Below, piece by piece: positions 1 through 8,785 of a stretch of DNA of 64,000 bases. Positions within the stretch are counted from its first letter, which is position 1; each line of letters begins with the position of its first letter. Where the stretch lies: contig CAYPNF010000027.1 in the NCBI GenBank assembly GCA_964411985.1, positions 48,664 through 112,663 of the forward strand, written 5' to 3'. The notes beneath the pieces are model-generated. The model was not told the DNA's origin. It saw nothing but the letters and a program-made list of their open reading frames with translations, and made no database searches. The position numbers were made by a program, and so were the translations under genes. The DNA is from CAYPNF01 sp964411985. Lineage in GTDB: Bacteria > Verrucomicrobiota > Verrucomicrobiia > Limisphaerales > J093.

Positions 1-1549
1 GGCTTTGTTCGCGGGAGGCGGCGGCCACTCCACCGGCTAGTTCATCCACCTGCCGCGCTTTTTCCACGATGTCCTGAAGAGATTGCGCCACCTTGGTGCT
101 GATCTGGACGCCGTGGGCGCTCTTCTGAACCGAATCCTCGATCTTGGTGGCGGTTTCCCTGGCGGCCTGGGCGCAGCGTTGGGCCAGATTGCGCACTTCG
201 TCAGCCACTACCGCAAAGCCGGCTCCGGCTTCCCCCGCCCGGGCGGCCTCCACGGCGGCGTTCAAGGCGAGAATGTTCGTTTGGAAAGCGATCTCGTCGA
301 TCGTTTTGATGATTTTGGCGATGTCGTCACTCGAGGACTTGATGGCGTCCATGGCCTTCGTCATGGCCTGCATGTCCTCGACGGCGGTGTCGCCGGAGGC
401 GCGGGCTTGCGCGCCGAGTTCTTTTACCTTTCCGGCGCTCTCCGCATTGCGCTCGGTCATGCTGGACATCTCTTCTAGCGAGGAACTAGTCTCTTCGAGG
501 GAGGCGGCTTGTTCGCTCGCCCCTTCGGCCAGGGATTGGCTCGCGGTGGAGATGTGCTTGGCCGCGGAGGTCACGTGGTCCGAACTGTCGGTGAGCGTTT
601 TGATGCCTCGATCCAGCGGCGCGGTAACCGAGCGCACGACCAGCAGAATCACGCCAATGGTAGCCAGCAACGTCACCACCCCGGCGATCAGAGTGATCAA
701 ACCGGTGCGGCGGGCCGGTGCGATCAGTTCCGCGGTGGGCAGCGTGGCGCTCACCGCCAGTCCGTTCTTGGGGCTGGTGTGAAAGATGGCGAGCCGCTCA
801 ACACCATCGAAAGTGTAATTCACGCGGCCAGACGGCTTGCCCAGGAACTCCCGTCCCCATGGGTGCTCGCTCAGGCTCAGCTTGAGCACATTCTTTTTGT
901 TCGGATGGGACAAGACCACGCCGCGTCTGTCGTACAGATAGACGTACCCGGAGGCTTGCAGTGTGATGGGGGTGATGAACTTATCGGCGTAGACGCTGAC
1001 ATCGAGACAGGCCGCCAACGCGCCGGTGACCTTGTCGCCCTCTTTCACGGCAACGGCGGCGATAATGATCGGTTTACCGCTCACCTTGCTTGCGGCGGCA
1101 TCGGAGAACGCGGATTTCCCCTGCAAGAGATCCTGAAACCAGGGCTCCTTGCCCAGGTTAAGCTGGTTCACGGCATTGGTGTCGGAGGATGCCAGGGTTA
1201 CGCCGTTGGTGGACAGCAGATGCAGTTGCTCGATGTGACTGTAACGCCTGACCAGCGCCGCCAGTTCACCGTTGGCAGCGCCACGCGCCGATTGACCGAC
1301 AAAGGAATCCTGCAGCGAAGTTTGGATGACCTTCAGACTGGCCCAGCCCTCGAGGTTGGCCTGCTGATTGGCAAACCAATCGCCCAGGTGGTTCAGGCCG
1401 GAGGCGCAAAGTTGCTCCATCTCTCCGGTGATACTCTTGACGATGGTGTTACGTGACTGCCAATAGCTGATCACGCTCACCACCGCCAACCCTACGCTCA
1501 CCACCGCGAGTGTGGGTGCCAACAACCTGGATTTAAGAGTCCATTTCAT
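1..1549 (-). CDS. Methyl-accepting chemotaxis protein (3' end outside window)
   Basis: Transmembrane chemoreceptor that would signal to CheA/CheW at the inner membrane. Reading from ATG at 1549, about 516 residues are visible. There is a first membrane segment near residues 8-25 and a periplasmic Cache-like sensor region to about residue 270. A second membrane segment (LITLIAGVVTLLATIGVILL) follows, then a cytoplasmic coiled coil. The signalling hairpin tip is clear near residue 420 (QTNILALNAAVEAARAGEAG, then GFAVVADEVRNLAQR). The frame runs off the left edge, so the C-terminus is missing. It lies 78 nt downstream of a periplasmic binding protein on the same strand, probably in one transcript. 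The family assignment is certain; the ligand is unknown. Confidence 0.95.
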   Translation of the reverse strand, partial: MKWTLKSRLLAPTLAVVSVGLAVVSVISYWQSRNTIVKSITGEMEQLCASGLNHLGDWFANQQANLEGWASLKVIQTSLQDSFVGQSARGAANGELAALVRRYSHIEQLHLLSTNGVTLASSDTNAVNQLNLGKEPWFQDLLQGKSAFSDAAASKVSGKPIIIAAVAVKEGDKVTGALAACLDVSVYADKFITPITLQASGYVYLYDRRGVVLSHPNKKNVLKLSLSEHPWGREFLGKPSGRVNYTFDGVERLAIFHTSPKNGLAVSATLPTAELIAPARRTGLITLIAGVVTLLATIGVILLVVRSVTAPLDRGIKTLTDSSDHVTSAAKHISTASQSLAEGASEQAASLEETSSSLEEMSSMTERNAESAGKVKELGAQARASGDTAVEDMQAMTKAMDAIKSSSDDIAKIIKTIDEIAFQTNILALNAAVEAARAGEAGAGFAVVADEVRNLAQRCAQAARETATKIEDSVQKSAHGVQISTKVAQSLQDIVEKARQVDELAGGVAAASREQS

Positions 1550-1627
1550 AGCATTTGTCCGGAGAGCCAAGCCCAACCCCACCACCTCGTCCCGAAAGCC
1601 GCAGCGTCATTCCTCTGCCCCGATGGA

Positions 1628-2593
1628 TCATTCAATGACTTTGGCGTTCTGCATCATCTCGAAGGGCGGCGTGATGCCGGATTTCTTGGCGATGCGCCCG
1701 TTGATGACCAGCGCGCCTTTCTGATTTGACGCAATCGGAATGGAACCCGCGGCGGTACCCTTGACAATCTGGATAGCCGCCTTCGCCGCCCACTCGCCCT
1801 GTTCAGGAGCCAGCTTATTGAAGGCAATGATGGACTGTCCGTTCAGGAAGTCGTGCCAACAACCTGTCAGCTTTTTGGTGTTCTCCTCGGCGAACTTGCA
1901 CGCCCCGGCTTCGTCCCAATCCGAAATCCCGGCGTTCGGGCCAATGAGAAGCAGATCCACTTTGCTCTGGAGATCGATAAAGCCCTGCTTCCACGCGGCG
2001 AAATCCTTGGCGAAGACGGTTTCAAGGTTCACGCCCAGGATCTTGGCGGAATTCTCCGCATCTTTACGCGGCGTCAGGGCGTCGGCGCCGAGGAACCCGA
2101 TCGTTTTGCCGGGTTTGATCTTATTCATCTCAGCGAGGAGGTCTTTGATGGGGCAGACCTCAAGCATGCCGGTGATGTTCTTGTTGGGCACGCCGTAAGC
2201 CGATGCGTCCCAGTTTACGCCGCAAAATACGAAGGGTACGGCCTTGTCCTTGAAGAACGGCGCATAGACGCCCTTCATCGCAGGATCGTCGGAGACGATC
2301 ACGACGTCCGGCTTCCATTCGTCAATCATGGCCCGGCATTCCTCCGAGACTTTGGCCAGGTGCTCCGGCGTCTTCTGGCGGTAAGTGTCGAGGGCAACGG
2401 TCTTGATTTCCGCGCCGGTGGGCTGGAGCACGTCCTTCATCGACTTCTCGATGCCGTCGCTCCATGTATAGCCGACGTGGTAGGAATTGATGTAGAGGAT
2501 CTTCTTGCCCTTAAGCTCTTGCGCGGTACCGGGGAGCATCATGGCGAGTGTGAGGGAGGCGACGGACAGGATTTGGATGGTGATCTTGTTCAT
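1628..2593 (-). CDS. Periplasmic substrate-binding protein (ABC_sub_bind type)
   Basis: A 321-residue secreted binding protein starting at ATG 2593, with a signal peptide ending near GTAQ. The body (ILYINSYHVGYTWSDGIEKS, later VVIVSDDPAMKGVYAPFF and FCGVNWDASAYG) resembles the PF04392 family of periplasmic binding proteins, which share the two-lobe Leu/Ile/Val-binding fold. No permease or ATPase gene is next to it in the window. It is instead followed at 78 nt by a chemoreceptor gene, which suggests, by inference, that it presents ligand to that receptor. The ligand cannot be told from sequence. The start has no clear Shine-Dalgarno sequence. Confidence 0.85.
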   Translation of the reverse strand: MNKITIQILSVASLTLAMMLPGTAQELKGKKILYINSYHVGYTWSDGIEKSMKDVLQPTGAEIKTVALDTYRQKTPEHLAKVSEECRAMIDEWKPDVVIVSDDPAMKGVYAPFFKDKAVPFVFCGVNWDASAYGVPNKNITGMLEVCPIKDLLAEMNKIKPGKTIGFLGADALTPRKDAENSAKILGVNLETVFAKDFAAWKQGFIDLQSKVDLLLIGPNAGISDWDEAGACKFAEENTKKLTGCWHDFLNGQSIIAFNKLAPEQGEWAAKAAIQIVKGTAAGSIPIASNQKGALVINGRIAKKSGITPPFEMMQNAKVIE

Positions 2594-2705
2594 GGTGGAT
2601 TTCGGCTTAGGCTGTAGCTGGGGGCCGCTAATATGGTTGTGCGTGCTTGGCGACCTTGTGGAAGGTCAGTGGTGGTGGTCAGAAGTCATCGAACTCGCCC
2701 CCGAA

Positions 2706-2720
2706 AGGCAGGTAACCTGC
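2706..2720. repeat. Perfect inverted repeat upstream of the binding-protein gene
   Basis: GGCAGGT-A-ACCTGCC is a perfect 7-bp inverted repeat about 113 bp upstream of the 2593 start. It could be an operator or a small hairpin. No T-run follows on either strand, so a terminator is unlikely. Confidence 0.4.
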
Positions 2721-2984
2721 CCAGGGGGTGCTGCAGTGCCGGTCACGACCAGTTTGCTTCCAAACTTCATGTGACCGCTGCCCTGCATGCACTTCTGGTT
2801 CATGGTTCTGTTGTCAAAGTGCTGTAACCTATTCGGCTTCAAAGCGCGATGCTGGCCAAACGGGCCGGCCATCTGGAATCTATATCGACAGTGATTGACG
2901 TGACCTAAAGAAGATTCCTGCAGGGGGCGTGGCGCACACCCGGTTCTCCAAGAGTCGGGGATTCGTCGTTAGCGTTGATACTGC

Positions 2985-3106
2985 CGGGTGACCGGGGCGG
3001 TTCCTCAGATTCATCGAGGAATCCGCTCAAGGAAGCAGGCGGAAAGGAGTTGTATCGGTTCGTGGTGAATTCACCGTTGAACGGGATTGACGCCTACGGG
3101 CTGGAC
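2985..3106 (+). pseudogene. Remnant of an RHS repeat-associated core domain
   Basis: One frame reads NPLKEAGGKELYRFVVNSPL followed by NGIDAYGLD. This matches the end of the RHS-associated core (typically DPIGEAGG-NLYRFV-N-P-N-IDP-GL). Just upstream, another frame reads VTG and a third reads RFL, as expected from the preceding TGRFL motif broken by an inserted base. No start, no long upstream repeats and no toxin tail are present, so this is a short decayed piece of a polymorphic-toxin-like or wall-associated RHS protein. Confidence 0.65.
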
Positions 3107-3574
3107 GCTGGCACGGTGGCACATGAGTTGGAAGGCTGTGGTTGCCGAAATAGAACAGATCACCCGCGCATCTGAGCACCCTCAATCTTCCTCGGCCTCG
3201 CCCCAGGGTCAGTTGAAGTTCGGTCTTGCTGAGGGCCACCTGCGAATGCTCATCCAAATATTGAAAATGCTCTTCATGCTCCCACCGTGCAACAATGAAT
3301 GCCAACCGCAGCAGTGGCAAGGAGAGTGGTGGTGCATGATAGATGCAGGACGCCGAGTGTCCCCATCACCTTGAGACGATGGTGCCGAGACGGGCTCTTC
3401 CTCTGCAACCAAAAGGCGATCGATACTACGAGGAGGCAGAGCCAAACAGTCCTGCAGGCTCCAAACATCGAGTCGAGTGTTTGGGGTTTGAATATGATCA
3501 GGTCGAAGCCGACCCGCTCGGCAATGAAGTCACTGATCATTGGCGTGTCCAGCGTGAGACTTTGCTCAAGCCTG

Positions 3575-6511
3575 CTAGTCTATCGTCTTCCCGTTTACAC
3601 GTACCGTCAGGCCAGAGTGGCTCTCATTTCGAACAAAAGCGACCTTGGTGGTGGCCGGGGCGGAGTAGGTGACGTCGAGGGTCTTTCCTTCCAGTTTCCA
3701 GCTGACTGAGACCGGGCCCTGCGCGGTGGCGGTGGTGCCTGAGGCCCAAGTGAGACCGTTCAGCCGCGGGCTGATTTGGACGGCTTTGCCCGCCGGAGCG
3801 GTCTCTTTCACTCCAAGCAGGATGCGATTCAGGAAACGGCTGGGAGCGGAAGACCAGGCGTGGCAGTGGCTCCGGGTGGGGAAGCCATCCGAGCCGGTCG
3901 TGCCCGTGGGGAAGCTTTCCCAGACCGTAGTCGCGCCGGACTCCACCATCGGGAGGTAATTCTTGTAGATCTCCTTCAGGATCTCATCGTCCATTCCGAG
4001 CTTTTCGTAGGTCTCGTACAAGTAGAGCACCGCGAACGGGGAGCCGATCCGCACCATCTTCTCCGGCGGCGACGTCAGGTTCTTGACGGCGGCAGCCACG
4101 TTTTCCTTTTGGATGACGTCATAAAGCACCGACAGGAAGCTCGTGTGCTGACAGGTGGAGGGGCTGATCGAACCGTCATCGCGAATGGAGTCCGGATAGG
4201 AGTTCTTGGCGGGGTCCCAGAGACGGTTGACACCGTTCACCAGGCGGCTGCGATAGCCCTTGAGCCACGCGACGTGGGTGCTGTCGCCCAGGACCTCGGC
4301 TTCCTTGAGTGCGGTATCGATGGCGCCCACGAGGAACATGCTGTTGTGCAGGACGGCTTTGGGCCCCTGGTCAATGCCCGACCAATCGAATAGGTTCCAG
4401 AACGTTCCTGAGAACAGGCCGTTGGCGTCGATATAGTTCTCAGCGCCTTTGAGGTTCCTGATGACGGCAGGGTAGATTTGCTTCAGATAGGCGGTATCGC
4501 CGGTAGCCCAGTAGTAATCCCACGTGGAGATACCCCAAAGGAAGCTCCAAGCGGGGAGGATGCAGTCCCAGCAAGACGGTGTCTGGCAACCGGCAATGGG
4601 ATAGTGCTCCAGCGATTGGGCCGTGATGTCAATGCAACGGCGGGCCAGGTCATGGGCCCCAAAGACGCCGAAGGCGAGCAGCGACTCATTGCGGGCGTCG
4701 CCGACCCAGTGCGTCTGCTCGTAGAGCGGACAGTCGGTGAAGGTGTCTTCCATGCACAGTTTTAGAGTGCGGGTGGAGATGTTCCAGATCTCGTCCAACC
4801 GGGCGTCACTGCAACGGAAACTACCGGCGTAATGGACCGGATAGGTGGACTCGATCAGCTGGAGCTTGCGGATCGAAACCGGCGACTTCTGGTTTCTTAG
4901 GGTGACGAAGAGATAGCGTCCCGAGCGGCGCTTCAAGGAGGTGAAGCGGTTCGCGCCCTGCTTGGTGATGTACCGCATCCCGTTGCGGTTCCCGTTGCTA
5001 TGCTGCAGTCGGCCTTCCGGAGTAATGTACTCCAGTCCGAAGATGTCCACTTCCACCCCGACGTCTGCGACGAGGTCGAAATCGTAATAACCGCAATTCT
5101 GCTCTCCGAGATCGTAAAGCAGTTCCACATCCCCTTGCGCAGTGGGCTCAATGACGGTCATTTCCGCGTTGTCGTGGAGCAAGCCCGACGGATTCCGCAC
5201 CAGGCTCGTTGCATCTCCCAGCACCTGTCGTTGCATGAATTGCCAATGGATGTCGTGCACGAACATGGTCTTGGAGGGGAGCAGTTCCGCCCGCTTGCCG
5301 AGGAGAGAGGCGAATGAGTCAGGCCCTTTCACGGAACTCAAGATGGAGTCGCGCATCTTGGCGTACCCCTGGTTGGCGTTAGCCATGCGGGGGTCTTGAT
5401 CACGGAAACTGATCCAGCGGACGTCGTTGGTGGCGACGGCGAACTCCGGGAAACGAAGGAAGCACCAGGGGTTCTCGTAAGACGCTCGGAGGGGATTCTC
5501 CAGGCGGAAGCCGGCCGGATTCATGAACCGGGTGGCCTTTTCTTTGTCATGACCGAAAACCTCCTGCACCAGAGAGACCACGAGATGGCGTCCAGGTGAT
5601 AATACCTGGCGGTCGCTGCCAACCCTTTTCCCGTCCACCACGACGGTCATGCCTTCGGTTTGGACGGCGATCTCGCAGGGTTGGTCATTGACCAGGATGG
5701 TAGCCATCCCGCTTGCGCAACTGGTGGCATGATTGGCCTCGATCAGGCTGGGGTGGACCAGGCGTGCCGCCGGCATGCAGTAATTCCAACCGGAAGCCTG
5801 GACGATTTTGGCGCCGCCGAAGGTGCGGGGGGCGAAGGGTTGCCGGGAAAGGAGGGCGGATTCGCGGGGATTCAGGTCTTTCCACGGGCCTCGATCGGCA
5901 TCAAAGAGCACCCTGGCTTTCTTGAACTGGAGTTTCCCGGCAAGGCGGGCATCATAGATTTCACAAGGTTCCATCTGAATGCTCACCTTGGGGGTCTCTA
6001 CCAGCCAACCCGGGGCGACGCCAGCTTCCCACGAAGCGTCCGTGGCCACCTTTTGGGCTTTTCCGTTAGGCTGTTGAATGGTGAGTTCGGCGATCAATCC
6101 AGCCTGGCGGGGGACTCGATGGAAGTCGCCCGTGCCATAGTAGCGTGCGATCACCTGGATGTCGTTCTGTCCTGTGGTGAGGTAGGTGGTGACGTCAAGG
6201 ACATCGTACTGGAAATGCTCCGGCCAGGCTCGGCTTGGTCCATCATTGACCCACTGTCCATTGACCATCACGCGGTACCAACTGTCGGCCGTGATCTTCA
6301 GCGTCGCCTTGGAGCAGGCTTCAGTCCGGAACGACTTGCGAGCTAAGATCGTTTGGTTGTAGCCGTGGATGTCGCTTTGCTGGGCCCAGATCCATTGGGC
6401 GGACAGGCTGGCGGGGGACGCGCAAAGGGAGCCAGGGGAGAAGACGACGAAGGTGGCGATGGAAGCTGCGACGAAGGTTGTGAACGGGCGGCGGGGTCCA
6501 GGAGTGCTCAT
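3575..6511 (-). CDS. GH78-like alpha-L-rhamnosidase, secreted
   Basis: A 978-residue protein starting at ATG 6511 with a signal peptide (cleavage near SLCASPA). It is expected to remove terminal alpha-L-rhamnose from plant or algal polysaccharides. N-terminal beta domains (for example WYRVMVNGQWVNDGPSRAWP) are followed by an (alpha/alpha)6 barrel. The barrel carries the family signature TDCPLYEQTHWVGDARNES near residue 590, which contains the expected general-acid region. The second conserved stretch, TTVWESFPTG with HCHAWSSAP, lies near residue 860. A C-terminal beta-sandwich follows (VSVSWKLEGKTLDVTYSAP). It starts only 6 nt after the trpD stop on the same strand, so the two may be co-transcribed although functionally unrelated. 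Exact substrate specificity is not determined. Confidence 0.88.
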   Translation of the reverse strand: MSTPGPRRPFTTFVAASIATFVVFSPGSLCASPASLSAQWIWAQQSDIHGYNQTILARKSFRTEACSKATLKITADSWYRVMVNGQWVNDGPSRAWPEHFQYDVLDVTTYLTTGQNDIQVIARYYGTGDFHRVPRQAGLIAELTIQQPNGKAQKVATDASWEAGVAPGWLVETPKVSIQMEPCEIYDARLAGKLQFKKARVLFDADRGPWKDLNPRESALLSRQPFAPRTFGGAKIVQASGWNYCMPAARLVHPSLIEANHATSCASGMATILVNDQPCEIAVQTEGMTVVVDGKRVGSDRQVLSPGRHLVVSLVQEVFGHDKEKATRFMNPAGFRLENPLRASYENPWCFLRFPEFAVATNDVRWISFRDQDPRMANANQGYAKMRDSILSSVKGPDSFASLLGKRAELLPSKTMFVHDIHWQFMQRQVLGDATSLVRNPSGLLHDNAEMTVIEPTAQGDVELLYDLGEQNCGYYDFDLVADVGVEVDIFGLEYITPEGRLQHSNGNRNGMRYITKQGANRFTSLKRRSGRYLFVTLRNQKSPVSIRKLQLIESTYPVHYAGSFRCSDARLDEIWNISTRTLKLCMEDTFTDCPLYEQTHWVGDARNESLLAFGVFGAHDLARRCIDITAQSLEHYPIAGCQTPSCWDCILPAWSFLWGISTWDYYWATGDTAYLKQIYPAVIRNLKGAENYIDANGLFSGTFWNLFDWSGIDQGPKAVLHNSMFLVGAIDTALKEAEVLGDSTHVAWLKGYRSRLVNGVNRLWDPAKNSYPDSIRDDGSISPSTCQHTSFLSVLYDVIQKENVAAAVKNLTSPPEKMVRIGSPFAVLYLYETYEKLGMDDEILKEIYKNYLPMVESGATTVWESFPTGTTGSDGFPTRSHCHAWSSAPSRFLNRILLGVKETAPAGKAVQISPRLNGLTWASGTTATAQGPVSVSWKLEGKTLDVTYSAPATTKVAFVRNESHSGLTVRVNGKTID

Positions 6512-6517
6512 GATGGA

Positions 6518-7573
6518 CTATCGGGTTTGGCGGATGGCTTCGAGTTTTGTGGCGGCTTTGCCTGAAGTGATAAGCGATTCTGACAGGGTCAAGCCTTCGC
6601 AGATGGAGTCTGCTTTTCCCGCCACCCAAAGTGCGGCGGCTGCGTTGAACAGGGCGGCCTGGCGTTTGGGCCCCTTCTCCTCGTCGCGCAGGATTCGCTC
6701 CACGCATCGCGCGTTCGCTTGGGCGTCGCCACCCGCAAGATCCTGGAGGGAGGCTCGGGTCAGGCCAAAATCTTCCGGCTGAACCGAGGAGGTATTCAGG
6801 GCGCGCTCCTGATAGAACTCCGCGATGCACGTGCTGCCGGTTAGGGAGAGCTCGTCCATCCAACTCAAAGGGCTGCTGCCAGGCACGGATTCACCACAGA
6901 CCACCATGCCGCGACGGACGCCCAACGACTGCAGAACTCCGGCAACGGGCTCGCAGAACTCGGGTTTGGGCATGCCTACCAACACGGCATCGGGTCTTGC
7001 TGGATTGAGCAGGGGGCCAAGAATGTTGAAGATCGTTCGCTGTCCGCGCTCTGCGCACAGTTTACGCGCCGGGCCAATCCCCTTGAAACTGGGGTGATAG
7101 CGCGGGGCGAAGAGAAAGACAAAGCCGCAGGTTCTAAGCCTACGCGCCGCTTCCTCCGGAGTGCCCTCCAGGGGAATGCCTAATGCTTCCAGGACATCCG
7201 CGCTGCCGGTCTTGGAGGTGATCGCCCGGTTGCCGTGTTTGGCGATGTAGACACCTGCGGAAGCGACGATCAAGGCCGCCGTGGTGGAAATATTGAAAGT
7301 GCCGGAATGATCCCCACCGGCGCCGACGACATCCAGGATGCCTTGGCTTCGGATTTCGCCTTCGATAGGTGGAGTCACCGCCCTTTCCCGCAGTTCCCGG
7401 GCAAAGCCCGCAATCTCGGCGACGGTCTCCCCCTTTTGGGCCAGGGCACTCAGGAAATTGGCCTTTTCCTGAATGTCCAACTGCTCGTTGGTCAGATTCC
7501 GGACCGCCTCGGCCACTTGTGCCTCATCGAGGTTCTGGCCTCGCGACAATTGCTCCGTAAGGTTCGTTAGCAC
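6518..7573 (-). CDS. trpD: Anthranilate phosphoribosyltransferase
   Basis: Transfers the phosphoribosyl group of PRPP to anthranilate, the second step of tryptophan biosynthesis, in the cytoplasm. The Gly-rich PRPP site (GAGGDHSGTFNISTTAAL), KHGNRAITSKTGSADVLEALG and LGPLLNPARPDAVLVGMPKP are typical of the family. I chose GTG 7573, giving 351 residues beginning VLTNLTEQLSRGQNL, which is close to the usual length of about 340. A TTG at 7636 in the same frame would add 21 unlikely residues. No other trp gene is in the window. The gene is divergent from tsaC and is followed at 6 nt by the GH78 gene. Confidence 0.93.
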   Translation of the reverse strand: MLTNLTEQLSRGQNLDEAQVAEAVRNLTNEQLDIQEKANFLSALAQKGETVAEIAGFARELRERAVTPPIEGEIRSQGILDVVGAGGDHSGTFNISTTAALIVASAGVYIAKHGNRAITSKTGSADVLEALGIPLEGTPEEAARRLRTCGFVFLFAPRYHPSFKGIGPARKLCAERGQRTIFNILGPLLNPARPDAVLVGMPKPEFCEPVAGVLQSLGVRRGMVVCGESVPGSSPLSWMDELSLTGSTCIAEFYQERALNTSSVQPEDFGLTRASLQDLAGGDAQANARCVERILRDEEKGPKRQAALFNAAAALWVAGKADSICEGLTLSESLITSGKAATKLEAIRQTR

Positions 7574-7658
7574 CCTGACAGGATGCCTTGCAAGCCCCTG
7601 AGCTCGCGAGCAAAATCGATTTCGTGAGCTTGCCAAAACTAGTGCTGTCAGGCGATAG

Positions 7659-8729
7659 ATGAGCCTTGGAATGACCGCAGAACCGTCACCGAGTCAACTG
7701 AACCCCAAGCCTGGAGCCGCCCGGGCCCAGGTGCTTTTGATCCGTACACCGCTCGAGCAGTCCGTGGCGGTGGACGCGGCAGTGAAAGAGCTGCGCAACG
7801 GCGGAGTAGTGGCGTTACCGACGGAGACCGTCTACGGGTTGGCCGCCAACGCCCTGGACCCGGCGGCCGTGGAACGGATCTTTGCCGTGAAAGGACGTTC
7901 CTCCGCCAATCCGCTCATTGTCCACGTGGCCAGCCTGGAGATGGCACAAGCGTGTGTGACGAACTGGACCCGGCAAGCGGATCGGTTGGCATCGGCTTTT
8001 TGGCCGGGGCCGCTGACCATGGTGTTGCCGAGTGCGGCTGCGATACCCACGCAAGTGAGGGCAGGTGGAACCACCGTGGGGATACGTTGGTCCAGTCATC
8101 CCATCATGCAGGCGGTGATCACCGCCGCTGGATTCCCCTTGGCTGCTCCAAGTGCAAACACCTCATTGCAGCTTTCCCCGACGACGGCGAGCCATGTTCT
8201 GGATGATTTGGGGGGGCGGATTTCGCTGATCCTGGATGGGGGACCCTCCCAGGTTGGGATCGAGTCAACGGTCATTGACATGTGCAGCCAGCCGTTGCGA
8301 ATACTCCGTCCGGGAATGATCCATGCCGAGTCTCTGGCTGCAGTGCTGCGGACGCGAGTGGAGCTGCAGAACCCCGACGACCTCACCGGCCCTTTGCGCA
8401 GTCCTGGTCAGTTGACCAAGCACTATTCGCCTCGGGCCCGACTGGTGGTAAGAACGTGGTCCGGTGAGGAAGACCTTGTGCGCCAGCTCCAGCACACAGG
8501 ATTGATTCCCGCGCAATGCCAGGTGCTTGCGCATCGAAGCATTCCGGGCAACGGTCGCTTCGCTGGGGTGGCGGTGCTGCCTCATGACCCGGCGGTGTTT
8601 GCCAGGTCGCTTTACGCGGAGCTGCATCGCTGCGACGCGGCATCGCCAGCATGCATTGTGGTGGAGGCGGTTCCTGACACTCCCGGTTGGCTGGGGATTC
8701 AAGACCGGCTGCACCGGGCTTCGGCTTGA
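7659..8729 (+). CDS. tsaC: L-threonylcarbamoyladenylate synthase (Sua5 type)
   Basis: Makes threonylcarbamoyl-AMP from threonine, bicarbonate and ATP for the universal t6A37 modification of ANN-decoding tRNAs. The 356-residue protein has the YrdC-like domain (VVALPTETVYGLAANALD, KGRSSANPLIVHV, APSANTSLQLSPT). It also has the Sua5-specific C-terminal domain after the LRSPGQLTKHYSPRA linker, so it is the long two-domain form. ATG 7659 follows an AGGCG at 7650-7654. A second ATG at 7671 is possible. The gene is divergent from trpD with a very short shared upstream region. Confidence 0.92.
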   Translation: MSLGMTAEPSPSQLNPKPGAARAQVLLIRTPLEQSVAVDAAVKELRNGGVVALPTETVYGLAANALDPAAVERIFAVKGRSSANPLIVHVASLEMAQACVTNWTRQADRLASAFWPGPLTMVLPSAAAIPTQVRAGGTTVGIRWSSHPIMQAVITAAGFPLAAPSANTSLQLSPTTASHVLDDLGGRISLILDGGPSQVGIESTVIDMCSQPLRILRPGMIHAESLAAVLRTRVELQNPDDLTGPLRSPGQLTKHYSPRARLVVRTWSGEEDLVRQLQHTGLIPAQCQVLAHRSIPGNGRFAGVAVLPHDPAVFARSLYAELHRCDAASPACIVVEAVPDTPGWLGIQDRLHRASA

Positions 8730-8785
8730 GGTTTTGCGCTGCTTTTTCTTGCGCCAGGGTCCCGGATCAGGCTTTCTTGAGGTCC

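Larger units (their letters stand above)
2594..3574. other. Non-coding stretch with gene remnants
   Basis: No intact gene is supported here. The stretch holds a perfect inverted repeat (2706-2720) and a frameshifted RHS-core remnant (about 2985-3106). On the minus strand, 3274-3540 has an 88-codon open frame with two hydrophobic segments (VWLCLLVVSIAFWLQ and LLATAAVGIHCC). It may be a decayed small membrane protein, but I cannot support it as a gene. Confidence 0.5.

Noticed and set aside
3274..3540. A small two-helix membrane protein on the minus strand
   Set aside because: It has hydrophobic segments, but no start context and no recognised family, and it lies in a decayed region.
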